From positions 1-53,747 of the IMG/VR virus record IMGVR_UViG_3300033159_000001: a DNA stretch of 53,747 nt. One strand, given 5' to 3'. Positions 31,383 to 39,128 of the stretch are shown in pieces. Numbering within the stretch: position 1 is the stretch's first letter; each line of letters opens with the position of its first letter. The translations under genes and the position numbers were made by a program. This DNA is from a virus. Under the pieces are notes generated by a model. It had not been told where the DNA came from. It was given only the letters and a program-made list of their open reading frames with translations, and made no database searches.

Positions 31383-34216
31383 TGGCTAACTGGTGGGATG
31401 ACGCGCCCGTTATCGACGCGCCACAGACCGCGACAAGCGGATCGCCACTCGACCGCGCGTTGAAGTCCGAAGGTGTGACCGGAAAGCTGGCGGACGTTGC
31501 GCGCAGCATCTACCAGCAGGAATCGGGAGCCGGTCGCGATACGGCGACGTCGGATGCCGGCGCCACCGGCGGCATGCAGATGAAGCCCGATACGTTCAAG
31601 CGCTTCGCCGACAAAGGCTGGTCGATCGAGAACCCCGACCAGAATGCACGCGCTGCGGTGCGCTTCATCAAGTCTCTTTCCGACAAGACCGGCGGCGATC
31701 CGAAACTGATTTCCGTCGGCTACTACGGCGGTGAAGGCGCGATTCCGAAGGCCAAGGCGGGCATTGCTGTACGCGATCCGCGCAATCCGAACGCGCCGAC
31801 CACGCTTCAGTACGCCGACCAGGTGACGTCCCGCATTCCAAAGACGGGATCCAGGACGGAATCGAAAGACGAGGGGAACTGGTGGGCAGCGGCGCCGGTG
31901 GTGTCTGCGGACACGGCCGCACCAGACAATGCACAGCCAGAACCTACGCGCGCGCAGCAGGACATGCGCGGACTCGGACTCGGCGCTCGTTCAGTGGCGG
32001 AGGGCGCCGCAAGCCCGCTGACGTTCCTCGGCGACACGCTGAACAAGGGCGTCAATCTCGGCATTCGTGGCGTGAATTCGTTGGCGGGTACGAACATCCC
32101 TCAACTGGGCATGCCGTCTCAGGCCGTAAATAACGCGCTGACAGGGATCGGGCTCCCTCAACCGGCCACGCCGACTGAGCGCGTTCTGAGTGACATCCAG
32201 AGTGGTGCGGCCGGCGCTGGGGCGGGTGCTGGATTTACGGGAGCCCTGTCTGGCGTTGCCGCAAATCCGGTCGTTCGAAACGCTCTTACGCAACTTTCGG
32301 AGCAACCGGGTCTACAGATGGGTCTGGGAGCCGCGAGCGGTGGATCGGCAGGCGTCGCGCGAGAAGCAGGCTTGGGTCCTACCGGACAGCTTCTGGCAAG
32401 CTTTGCGGGCGGTTTGACGCCGCTGGGCATCAAGACGCTTGCTCAGTCCGCCGACCGCGCGACACGCAACGCCGCGAAGATGCTGCAAACAGCTATGGAA
32501 CACCACTCGCCAGAAGAATGGAATCAGGCACGTGCGCTTCTTTCGGAATCTCAGAAGCAAGGTGTTCCGCTCATGGGCCCAGAGGCGTTTCCCGGAGGGT
32601 CTCAGGTTCAGCAACTTGGCTCGGATGTGGCCGCGTCGCCGGCGAGTGGCAACAAGATTCGCGAGTTCGTTCGTCCCCGCCCTGAACAGGTAGAGACTGC
32701 GGGGAAGAACGCGCTTGCCAGAATCGGCGACAACGTGGGCGGCCAGGAAGCGGCAAATCAGGCGCAGGAAACTGCCGACAAGGTAATCCGCGACGCGCAA
32801 AAGTACCGCACGGAAGCCGCCGGCCCTTACTATCAAGGCCAGCGCGCGAGCGATACCGAAGCATTGGACTTGGGCGACCAAATCAGCGAACTTCCATCCA
32901 AAATCGTTGCCCTCAGCCAGTCCAGGTCGAGTGCTGTTCAGGCCGCCGGAAAACTGCATGCCTTTACCAACGAACAGATTAATGCGGCTAATCGCACTAT
33001 TCGTCGCAACCTGGGATTGGCGGGCGATGTAAAAGCCGGTCGTAACCTCGATCGCGCAGAGGAAGGAAAGGCAGGCACCTATGCCGCAGTGAATCGGGGC
33101 AAGGAGATCTCGGCTCAAATCGACGCGTCGCAGCGTCAACTGGATAGCGCGGCGGATCGTTTGGCCGAGAAGGATCTGCCAGCGATCCGTAGCAAGGTGC
33201 AATCGTTCGTTTCCAATCTGGATCAACAGATTCGGCTTGCCGGCCCAGACGAGGCGAAGATCCTCAAGCAGTACCGCGACCAGATTGCGCCGAACGGCCA
33301 ACCGCTTGTTCTCCCGTCCCAACTGGAGAGCATCTACAAGGCAAATCGCAACAAGATCAATCTTGGTCTCAACCCGACAGCAGAAGAAAAGACTGCCGCA
33401 GGTGTGCTCAAGGGGAGCGTGTCGGATCTGGACAACCTTATCAAGGACGTATCGCCGTCGATCCGAAACGGGCGACTCATTTACGAGCAACTGTCTCGGG
33501 AGGTGGTGGACCCGCTATTGAAAGGTCCGATCGGGAAACTCGCGGGAAAGGGTGCCGATGCTCAGAAAGAGGCGACGTACTCGCGGGCCATGTCGGAAAT
33601 GCAAAGCGACACTGCCAATCCGAAGCGAATCAAGACCATCGCCGACGAGTTCAATAAGGTTGACAAGACAGCATTTCCGAATCTCACGCGCGCATACCTC
33701 GAAAACAAACTGAATGCCTCTTTGAAGGATCTGCAGGGGCGTCGCAATCCCGGAGCTGGTGCGAACTTCCGCAACGCTCTCGCCGGTACGCCTCAAGACG
33801 CCGCCAACCTTCGCGCCATGATCGAGAAATCAGCCGAAGCGCAGGGCCAAGATCCGCAGAAGAGCTATCAGGGATTCCGCAAGCTTCTCGATGTTCTGGA
33901 CGCCACAGGACGAGTTCCAGGGATGGGTAGCCAGACACAGTCGCGCATGGAGAACGCCGCTACCGCGCGCGAGTCACTCGTCGCTGGCGCGCTCGAGACG
34001 AAGTTTTCGTCGCCCGGCGGCCAAATCGCAAAGTTTCTGAGGAACAAGGCGTACGGCGGAACCTACAAGAAGCTCGCCGACGTTTTCACCGACCCGGATT
34101 CGGTCAGGAAGATGCAGGAGCTGGTGAACCTGAAGCCGACGTCTCTGCAAGCGCAGAGGCTGGTTTTGTCGCTGCTGACCTCACCGGCACAGCGCGCCGG
34201 CCAGGATGACCAGTGA
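31382..34216 (+). CDS. Ejection protein with N-terminal lytic transglycosylase domain (gp16 position)
   Basis: 944 residues. Residues about 22-135 carry a soluble lytic transglycosylase fold with the catalytic-type Glu at E47 (IYQQESGAG), GGMQMKPDTF and YYGGEGAIPK. The remaining 800 residues are helical with Gly/Ala-rich hydrophobic stretches (about 270-370), as expected for a protein that leaves the virion and crosses membranes. It should open peptidoglycan during DNA entry. Confidence 0.8.
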   Translation: MANWWDDAPVIDAPQTATSGSPLDRALKSEGVTGKLADVARSIYQQESGAGRDTATSDAGATGGMQMKPDTFKRFADKGWSIENPDQNARAAVRFIKSLSDKTGGDPKLISVGYYGGEGAIPKAKAGIAVRDPRNPNAPTTLQYADQVTSRIPKTGSRTESKDEGNWWAAAPVVSADTAAPDNAQPEPTRAQQDMRGLGLGARSVAEGAASPLTFLGDTLNKGVNLGIRGVNSLAGTNIPQLGMPSQAVNNALTGIGLPQPATPTERVLSDIQSGAAGAGAGAGFTGALSGVAANPVVRNALTQLSEQPGLQMGLGAASGGSAGVAREAGLGPTGQLLASFAGGLTPLGIKTLAQSADRATRNAAKMLQTAMEHHSPEEWNQARALLSESQKQGVPLMGPEAFPGGSQVQQLGSDVAASPASGNKIREFVRPRPEQVETAGKNALARIGDNVGGQEAANQAQETADKVIRDAQKYRTEAAGPYYQGQRASDTEALDLGDQISELPSKIVALSQSRSSAVQAAGKLHAFTNEQINAANRTIRRNLGLAGDVKAGRNLDRAEEGKAGTYAAVNRGKEISAQIDASQRQLDSAADRLAEKDLPAIRSKVQSFVSNLDQQIRLAGPDEAKILKQYRDQIAPNGQPLVLPSQLESIYKANRNKINLGLNPTAEEKTAAGVLKGSVSDLDNLIKDVSPSIRNGRLIYEQLSREVVDPLLKGPIGKLAGKGADAQKEATYSRAMSEMQSDTANPKRIKTIADEFNKVDKTAFPNLTRAYLENKLNASLKDLQGRRNPGAGANFRNALAGTPQDAANLRAMIEKSAEAQGQDPQKSYQGFRKLLDVLDATGRVPGMGSQTQSRMENAATARESLVAGALETKFSSPGGQIAKFLRNKAYGGTYKKLADVFTDPDSVRKMQELVNLKPTSLQAQRLVLSLLTSPAQRAGQDDQ

Positions 34217-34314
34217 GGCCAATGCGCCCCATGGCCATGGGATCAGGATCGCCGCAGCGATCATGAGCAGACAGACGATAGAGACTTCAGCAAGTAGTGA
34301 CATCGGAGAGCCAG

Positions 34315-34479
34315 ATGAAGAAAGCCAATACATTGAGGGCGTCGAAACAGACTATCGCGAAAGTCAGCTCGAAACAACCGAAACCGGCGACATCGGCGAC
34401 CAAGGGCACGTTCGGGGCCAAGATCCGCGGCATCCAGAAGAAGGCCAAGCCCAAGGCCGGAAAGGTCACCTCGTTTTAA
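34315..34479 (+). CDS. Small basic protein
   Basis: 54 residues, GGAG upstream of ATG 34315, Lys/Ala/Thr-rich (MKKANTLRASKQTIAKVSSK). It is preferred over a longer frame that reads through both this gene and the next. Function unknown. Confidence 0.5.
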   Translation: MKKANTLRASKQTIAKVSSKQPKPATSATKGTFGAKIRGIQKKAKPKAGKVTSF

Positions 34480-34490
34480 GGATTTGCACC

Positions 34491-34643
34491 ATGCCACTTT
34501 CGAAAGGTAAATCCAAGGCAGCAATCGGCAAGAACATCAAGACCGAGATGAAGGCCGGGAAACCCCAAAAGCAGGCGGTGGCTATCGCGCTTAATACTGC
34601 GCGCAAGGCTGGCGCCAAGATCCCGAAGAGAGGAAAGAAATGA
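34491..34643 (+). CDS. Small basic protein (MPLSKGKS type)
   Basis: 50 residues, beginning MPLSKGKSKAAIGKNIKTEM and containing KAGKPQKQAVAIAL, a pattern seen in many podoviral small proteins of unknown function. A much longer frame from 34206 is probably not used. Confidence 0.6.
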   Translation: MPLSKGKSKAAIGKNIKTEMKAGKPQKQAVAIALNTARKAGAKIPKRGKK

Positions 34644-35011
34644 AGATCGTCATTGAGAGTATCCCTTCCGTGGCCCAGCGCTACGACACATGGGGAGACT
34701 GGTGGTTTGATCCCGATGGCACGCTGCAGATTCGCGTCAGCGATGACGTGGCGGAACTGCCTACCGAAAATCACCAGTTCCTGATTGCGCTCCACGAACT
34801 CGTTGAGGTCATGGCGTGCAAGGCACACGGCGTTACCCAGCAACAGGTCGATGAATTTGATTTTGCCAATCAGGAGCACTGCAACGAAAACGACCTCGAG
34901 CCGGGCGATCTGCCCGATGCGCCGTACCGGAAGGAACACCGGTTCGCGATGCTTATCGAGCACCTGATGGCGCGCGAACTGGGTATCGAGGGTTACGGGG
35001 AGGTTCGGTGA
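34640..35011 (+). CDS. Hypothetical protein with HELVE motif
   Basis: 123 residues. LIALHELVEVMACKAHGV contains a His-Glu pair and a further Glu on one helix, and a second helix carries YRKEHRFAMLIEH. Metal binding is conceivable but not shown. It occurs in podoviral late regions. The stop overlaps the next GTG. Confidence 0.55.
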   Translation: MKIVIESIPSVAQRYDTWGDWWFDPDGTLQIRVSDDVAELPTENHQFLIALHELVEVMACKAHGVTQQQVDEFDFANQEHCNENDLEPGDLPDAPYRKEHRFAMLIEHLMARELGIEGYGEVR

Positions 35012-36348
35012 GGGTTCTCATCGTCGATTTTGACCGCACCGGTCTGGATATGGCATACCGCGCCGCAGAGGGCGGGCATGACGTGCAAATCTGGTCGCCG
35101 CCAAACGCCGACGGCTCACCAGTCATGGCCGGCCACGGATTTCCCGGAATCAAACGCGTCGAAAAGTGGCAAGCCGCCATGTTGTGGGTCGGTAAGACGG
35201 GACTCGTCGTGAACATGTTCAACGACAAGGAAATCACCCGCGCGATGGATCAATGGCGCGCGCGCGGATACCGCGTGTTCGGACCGTCTGCAAAGAGTGC
35301 CGCGATGGAACACGACCGCGGTGCCGGCATGAAGCTGTTTGAGAAGTTCGGTTTCGAGGTGCCGGAGTACCAGATTTTCCCGACGCTGGAGGCGACGCTC
35401 GCTTACGCGTGGAAATGCCAGGACCCGATGGTTCTGAAGCCAATGGGGGACAACGATGATAAGTCCCTTACCTACGTCGCGCACGACCCGGCCGATCTGG
35501 TGTCGTTCCTTGAAATGAAGAAGACGCACGGAGTGCAGATCAAGGGCCAGCTGATGCTCCAGCAGAAGGTCGACATGATCATGGAGTTGGGCGTGTCGGC
35601 CTGGATGAGCCCTAACGGCTTCTCGCGCGCGCACAATTGCTCAATCGAGTACAAAAAGTTGATGAATGGCGATTACGGGCCTAGCACAGGCGAAATGGGC
35701 GATCTGTCGCGGTACTACACCGACACGTCGGAGAGCATCCTGTCGGACCATCTGATGCGTTTCGAAGAGACGTTGCTCGAAATGGGTCACATCGGAGATT
35801 TCGCGATCGGCGGCGGTGTGACGACAAAGGGCAAGTATGTGCCGTTCGAGGTGTCCGCCCGTTTCGGTTATCCCGAAATCTTCGCGTTTCTCCACTGCCA
35901 TCGGTGCGATCCGATCGAATGGATGAGTTCAATGATCGACGGCGAAGACACGCTCGAAGTAGACGAGCGGCCGGCGGTGTGCGTTGTGATGGCCAAGCCG
36001 CCTTTCCCGCGCTCGAGCGACAGGCCGGCGCAGGACGTCGGCGCAGTGATTACCGGAATTGAGGAAGTCTGGCACCACGTTTCGCCGGTCGAAATGATGC
36101 TGGAGAAGGGGCCGTGCATGAAAGGTGGCAAGGTCGACACGGATCTCGTCTACAAAACCACCGGGAATTACATCTGCACGGTTACCGCGCAAGGCTCCGA
36201 TGTGCATGATGCGATCGAGGAAGTCTACGCGGCGGCCGGCCGGATCAAGTACCAGGACCGGATGCTGAGAACGGACATTGCCAAGGATCTCGAAAAGAAG
36301 ATTCCCAAGGCCAAGGCGCTCGGCTTCAGAGAATTGCCTGACTGGTAG
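35008..36348 (+). CDS. PurD-like ATP-grasp protein (GAR synthetase homologue)
   Basis: 446 residues from GTG 35008. The N-terminal Rossmann-like part starts MRVLIVDFDRTGLDMAYRAA. The ATP-grasp region shows GPSAKSAAMEHDRGAGMKLF, FGFEVPEYQIF, 'MVLKPMGDNDDKSLTYV' and 'FEVSARFGYPEI', matching the order in phosphoribosylamine-glycine ligase. The family joins glycine to phosphoribosylamine in purine synthesis, but several loops differ, so substrate and pathway may have changed. The location between ejection and lysis genes is unusual. Confidence 0.7.
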   Translation: MRVLIVDFDRTGLDMAYRAAEGGHDVQIWSPPNADGSPVMAGHGFPGIKRVEKWQAAMLWVGKTGLVVNMFNDKEITRAMDQWRARGYRVFGPSAKSAAMEHDRGAGMKLFEKFGFEVPEYQIFPTLEATLAYAWKCQDPMVLKPMGDNDDKSLTYVAHDPADLVSFLEMKKTHGVQIKGQLMLQQKVDMIMELGVSAWMSPNGFSRAHNCSIEYKKLMNGDYGPSTGEMGDLSRYYTDTSESILSDHLMRFEETLLEMGHIGDFAIGGGVTTKGKYVPFEVSARFGYPEIFAFLHCHRCDPIEWMSSMIDGEDTLEVDERPAVCVVMAKPPFPRSSDRPAQDVGAVITGIEEVWHHVSPVEMMLEKGPCMKGGKVDTDLVYKTTGNYICTVTAQGSDVHDAIEEVYAAAGRIKYQDRMLRTDIAKDLEKKIPKAKALGFRELPDW

Positions 36349-36370
36349 GACACAACAACCAATCGCATCC

Positions 36371-36395
36371 AGCCCGCTTTGAGCGGGCTTTTTTA
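36371..36395 (+). terminator. Terminator after the PurD-like gene
   Basis: AGCCCGC/GCGGGCT with a six-base loop and a T run. It separates the ATP-grasp gene from the lysis genes. Confidence 0.85.
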
Positions 36396-36412
36396 TTCAT
36401 AAATCGCGCGGG

Positions 36413-36661
36413 GTGAACGTGACGAATCATGACGAAATGCAGGCCGACATCGCCGAGAACAAACAGGGGCTCGCAGTTCACGAGGCCGTTTGCGCTGAGC
36501 GATACGCTGGAATCCAGACATCTTTCAACCGCGGCGAAGAGCGGATGCAGCGAATCGAGAAGAAGTCCCAGCGTATTGAGTATGTCCTTTATTTCCTGCT
36601 GCTAGTCGTGATCGGCGGAAAGGATGTAGCTGTCAGGGTATTCGAGTTGCTCGTCAAATGA
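36413..36661 (+). CDS. Coiled-coil membrane protein (XhlA/holin-accessory-like)
   Basis: 82 residues from GTG 36413 (GTG 36419 also possible). A helical N-terminal part with heptad character is followed by one membrane span (YVLYFLLLVVIGG, about 57-69) and a short tail. This is the XhlA-like layout, directly before the endolysin. A role in lysis is likely. Confidence 0.6.
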   Translation: MNVTNHDEMQADIAENKQGLAVHEAVCAERYAGIQTSFNRGEERMQRIEKKSQRIEYVLYFLLLVVIGGKDVAVRVFELLVK

Positions 36662-37128
36662 ATCCGACTATTCTGGCCCTGCTGATCGCCGAGCTGCGCC
36701 GCGATGAGGGTGTGAAGTACGTTGAGTATCTCGACAGCAAAGGCATCCCGACGACGGGTGTAGGGCACAACCTTCAGGTTTCGCCATTGCCAGATGGATG
36801 GACGTATCCGCTGAGTGATGCGCAGGTCAATCAGCTTCTGACGCAGGATCTCGCCAATACGTTTGCGCAGCTCAACGCCAATCTGCCGTGGTGGCAGAAG
36901 CTGGACGCCGTTCGTCAGCGAGTGATCGCGAACATGTGTTTCAACATGGGCATCGGCACGCTGCTTCAGTTTCACAACACGCTGGCTGCGATGCAGGCCG
37001 GAAATTATGCCTCGGCGGCGAGCGGAATGCTTGCTTCCGTTTGGGCAACGCAAGTCGGCGCGCGTGCGACACGTCTCGCGCAAGCAATGAAGACGGGCGT
37101 CATGCCGGACGAGCCGGTGACTACGTAA
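36658..37128 (+). CDS. Endolysin (T4-type lysozyme, GH24)
   Basis: 156 residues. Catalytic E17 (RRDEG), D26 (YLDSKG) and T32 (PTTGVGHN) have exactly the T4 lysozyme E11/D20/T26 spacing. The rest (QRVIANMCFNMGIGTL...) follows the family. No signal or anchor sequence is visible, so release needs a holin. It hydrolyses peptidoglycan at lysis. Confidence 0.95.
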   Translation: MNPTILALLIAELRRDEGVKYVEYLDSKGIPTTGVGHNLQVSPLPDGWTYPLSDAQVNQLLTQDLANTFAQLNANLPWWQKLDAVRQRVIANMCFNMGIGTLLQFHNTLAAMQAGNYASAASGMLASVWATQVGARATRLAQAMKTGVMPDEPVTT

Positions 37129-37158
37129 AGCCGCGCGAAATATTCCGAAAATTATTCC

Positions 37159-37180
37159 AACCGCCTCAGGGCGGTTTTTT
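37159..37180 (+). terminator. Terminator after the endolysin
   Basis: AACCGCC/GGCGGTT with a TCAG loop and a run of T. Confidence 0.85.
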
Positions 37181-37197
37181 CGTTTCTGGAGCCTCAA

Positions 37198-37746
37198 ATG
37201 CCCCGTTGCAGTCACGGAACACCGCTTGAACAGCCATGCAGCAAATGCACCGCCGAAGGAATGGAAAAGGTCACGGAGGCGCACACGGAGAAGGAAACCC
37301 TGTCTGTGGCTGTGAACATTCCCAGCCACGAAGAGCGCAAGACCACCGCGTTATTCGAGCGCACCCGCAAGGAACTGATCGAGAGCGGCGGCGGCCGGTG
37401 CTTCATCTGCAACGCAACGGCCGAGGAATCCGGTCACCCGCTCGAGGCTCACCACCACCCAATCGAGCGATCGATGGCCGAACTGATCGATTGGGACCGT
37501 TTCAAGGCAGACGCGCAAGCCGGCGTGTGGGGCGAAAAGGTCCGTGCGTTCGACTGGGACAACTTCACCGACTGGACGCAGTTTGTCGACGACATGACGG
37601 TCAACGGGCTGCTGCTCTGCAAGGCGCATCACATCGGCAAGGACGAAGGCATTCACGCGATGCCGTTCCCGCTGTACATCGCGCAGAAGTACGCGAAGGA
37701 GGGCTACCAGTTCTCCAACGTGGAAGTCATCCACCACCAGGAGTAA
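37198..37746 (+). CDS. HNH-like zinc protein in the lysis region
   Basis: 182 residues. An N-terminal Cys/His knuckle (CSHGTPLEQPCSKC, residues 4-17) is followed by GRCFICNATAEESGHPLEAHHHP and NGLLLCKAHHIGKDEGIH, an HNH-type Cys-x-x-Cys ... His-His ... Cys-x-x-His-His pattern. It may be a nuclease or only a structural zinc protein. Confidence 0.6.
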   Translation: MPRCSHGTPLEQPCSKCTAEGMEKVTEAHTEKETLSVAVNIPSHEERKTTALFERTRKELIESGGGRCFICNATAEESGHPLEAHHHPIERSMAELIDWDRFKADAQAGVWGEKVRAFDWDNFTDWTQFVDDMTVNGLLLCKAHHIGKDEGIHAMPFPLYIAQKYAKEGYQFSNVEVIHHQE

Positions 37747-37749
37747 CCC

Positions 37750-37968
37750 ATGAACCAGACGTCCCCCGCAGCAACCGGTACCACCGGGGCTTTGATCGGC
37801 GCGCTCGTCGTCATCATTTCGGCGATTAGCACCCATTTCAAGATCGATCTGTCGGCTCAGGATCAGGTCTCGATTGCCGGCGGCATTGTTGTTGGCGCGC
37901 ATTGGATTGCGGAGCAATACGTCGCGCGTATCGCGGCAAAGAAGTCTTCAGCGCCTGTTCAGCAGTAA
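37750..37968 (+). CDS. Candidate holin
   Basis: 72 residues with two hydrophobic segments (GALIGALVVIISAIS, about 13-27; VSIAGGIVVGAHWI, about 40-53) and a basic, Pro-rich C-terminus, the size and shape of small phage holins. It sits in the lysis region one gene after the endolysin. Confidence 0.6.
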   Translation: MNQTSPAATGTTGALIGALVVIISAISTHFKIDLSAQDQVSIAGGIVVGAHWIAEQYVARIAAKKSSAPVQQ

Positions 37969-38009
37969 TCCAACTGCCGCGACCGCGGCACAACTCCGAA
38001 GGAACCACC

Positions 38010-38474
38010 ATGAAACGTATGCTGCTTGCGGCAGGCATTGCCGCGTGTCTCGCTTTTTCTGGCTGCGCATCGACCGGCTCACCGAAAATTCCAACGCCCC
38101 AGCAACTGGTGAGCGACTTCTGCCCGACGGTCAATGCCGACCTCAAACTTCTGGCCGCGTCACCGCTGCTCAATGCTTCGCAACAGCAACTGTTGAATGG
38201 CGTGCCCGGTGACGCGACGCATCCCGGCATCATCGCGATCAACAGTGCGGTTTGCGCGGCCGGCGGTCAGATCAATGTGACCGATCTGCAAACGCTCAAC
38301 AACACGGCGTTTCCTGCGCTCATCGAGCTGGTCGGGGCGCTCCCGATGCTTCCGAATCAGCCAGCGATTCTGCTCGGCCTGACACTTGCTCAGCCGATCC
38401 TGAATCAGATCGTCGCGCAAGTTATGCCGGCGGCTCCTGCGGCCGCTAGTGCACCGGCCGCCGCGAGCCAGTAA
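38010..38474 (+). CDS. Lipoprotein of the lysis region
   Basis: 154 residues from ATG 38010. It has a lipoprotein signal (MKRMLLAAGIAACLAFSGCAS, Cys at 19). The mature part holds two further Cys, a helical Leu/Pro-rich body and an Ala/Pro C-terminal repeat. An envelope-disrupting or spanin-like role is suggested by location only. Confidence 0.65.
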   Translation: MKRMLLAAGIAACLAFSGCASTGSPKIPTPQQLVSDFCPTVNADLKLLAASPLLNASQQQLLNGVPGDATHPGIIAINSAVCAAGGQINVTDLQTLNNTAFPALIELVGALPMLPNQPAILLGLTLAQPILNQIVAQVMPAAPAAASAPAAASQ

Positions 38475-39073
38475 TGACGCCGCATGACTTCGCGCTGCTG
38501 GCGCAGGAAGCCTATTCCGTGGCGCCAGACATTGGCAAAGCGGATAGCGCTTCTCGCGCCATCGTACGTACGACTGCGGACGGTCTGTGCGTTGCCTTCC
38601 CGGGATCGGACAACGCGGACTGCTGGGGTGCGGACTTCGACATTGTGCCGGTAGCCGTGAAAGGGGTCGGCGAGGTTCATCAAGGCTTCTGGAACGCCTG
38701 GCAGGCTATCGCACCACAAGTGGTGACCGCAATCGGCGATCAGCCTGTGACGCTTGTTGGCCATTCTCTAGGCGCCGCGATCGCGATTCTCGCTGCGGCA
38801 TCACTGGTGATGGCGGGAAAGCCGCCGGCGGCTGTCTATGGCTTCGAGCCTCCGCGCGTGAGTCCCGGAATCGGTGTGCGGTCAGCGCTCTCCAAGGTGC
38901 CAGTTCATCTGTATAAGAACGGTCTCGACATCGTGCCGGATCTGCCGCCTAACTGGCAGCACGCCGCAACCCTGATTCATATCGGCACGCCACAACTGCC
39001 TTTTCCCAACACGCTGGATCACCAGATTGAAAGGGTGATTCTCGCTCTGTCTGCGCAGTCTCCGCCAGCTTGA
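38474..39073 (+). CDS. Lipase (class-3-like alpha/beta hydrolase)
   Basis: 199 residues. Nucleophile elbow VTLVGHSLGAAIA with S98, then D152 (NGLDIVPDLP) and H183 (TLDHQIE) complete a Ser-Asp-His triad in lipase class 3 order. An early VAFPGSDNADCW supplies the oxyanion region. No signal peptide. It directly follows the lipoprotein, sharing an ATGA overlap. It could attack membrane lipids at lysis or act during entry. Confidence 0.85.
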   Translation: MTPHDFALLAQEAYSVAPDIGKADSASRAIVRTTADGLCVAFPGSDNADCWGADFDIVPVAVKGVGEVHQGFWNAWQAIAPQVVTAIGDQPVTLVGHSLGAAIAILAAASLVMAGKPPAAVYGFEPPRVSPGIGVRSALSKVPVHLYKNGLDIVPDLPPNWQHAATLIHIGTPQLPFPNTLDHQIERVILALSAQSPPA

Positions 39074-39088
39074 AAAAACCGACCCATC

Positions 39089-39112
39089 AAGCCGCCTTCG
39101 GGCGGCTTTTTT
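39089..39112 (+). terminator. Terminator after the lipase
   Basis: AAGCCGCC/GGCGGCTT with a TTCG tetraloop and a T run. Confidence 0.85.
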
Positions 39113-39128
39113 ATTGCCTGGACCAAAC

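Noticed and set aside
34181-34303. 40-residue hydrophobic minus-strand peptide
   Set aside because: Looks like a membrane peptide, but has no ribosome site, runs against the late operon and partly overlaps the ejection gene end.
34206-34643. 145-residue plus-strand frame
   Set aside because: It runs out of frame over a small basic gene with a good ribosome site; only its last 50 codons (from 34491) look real.
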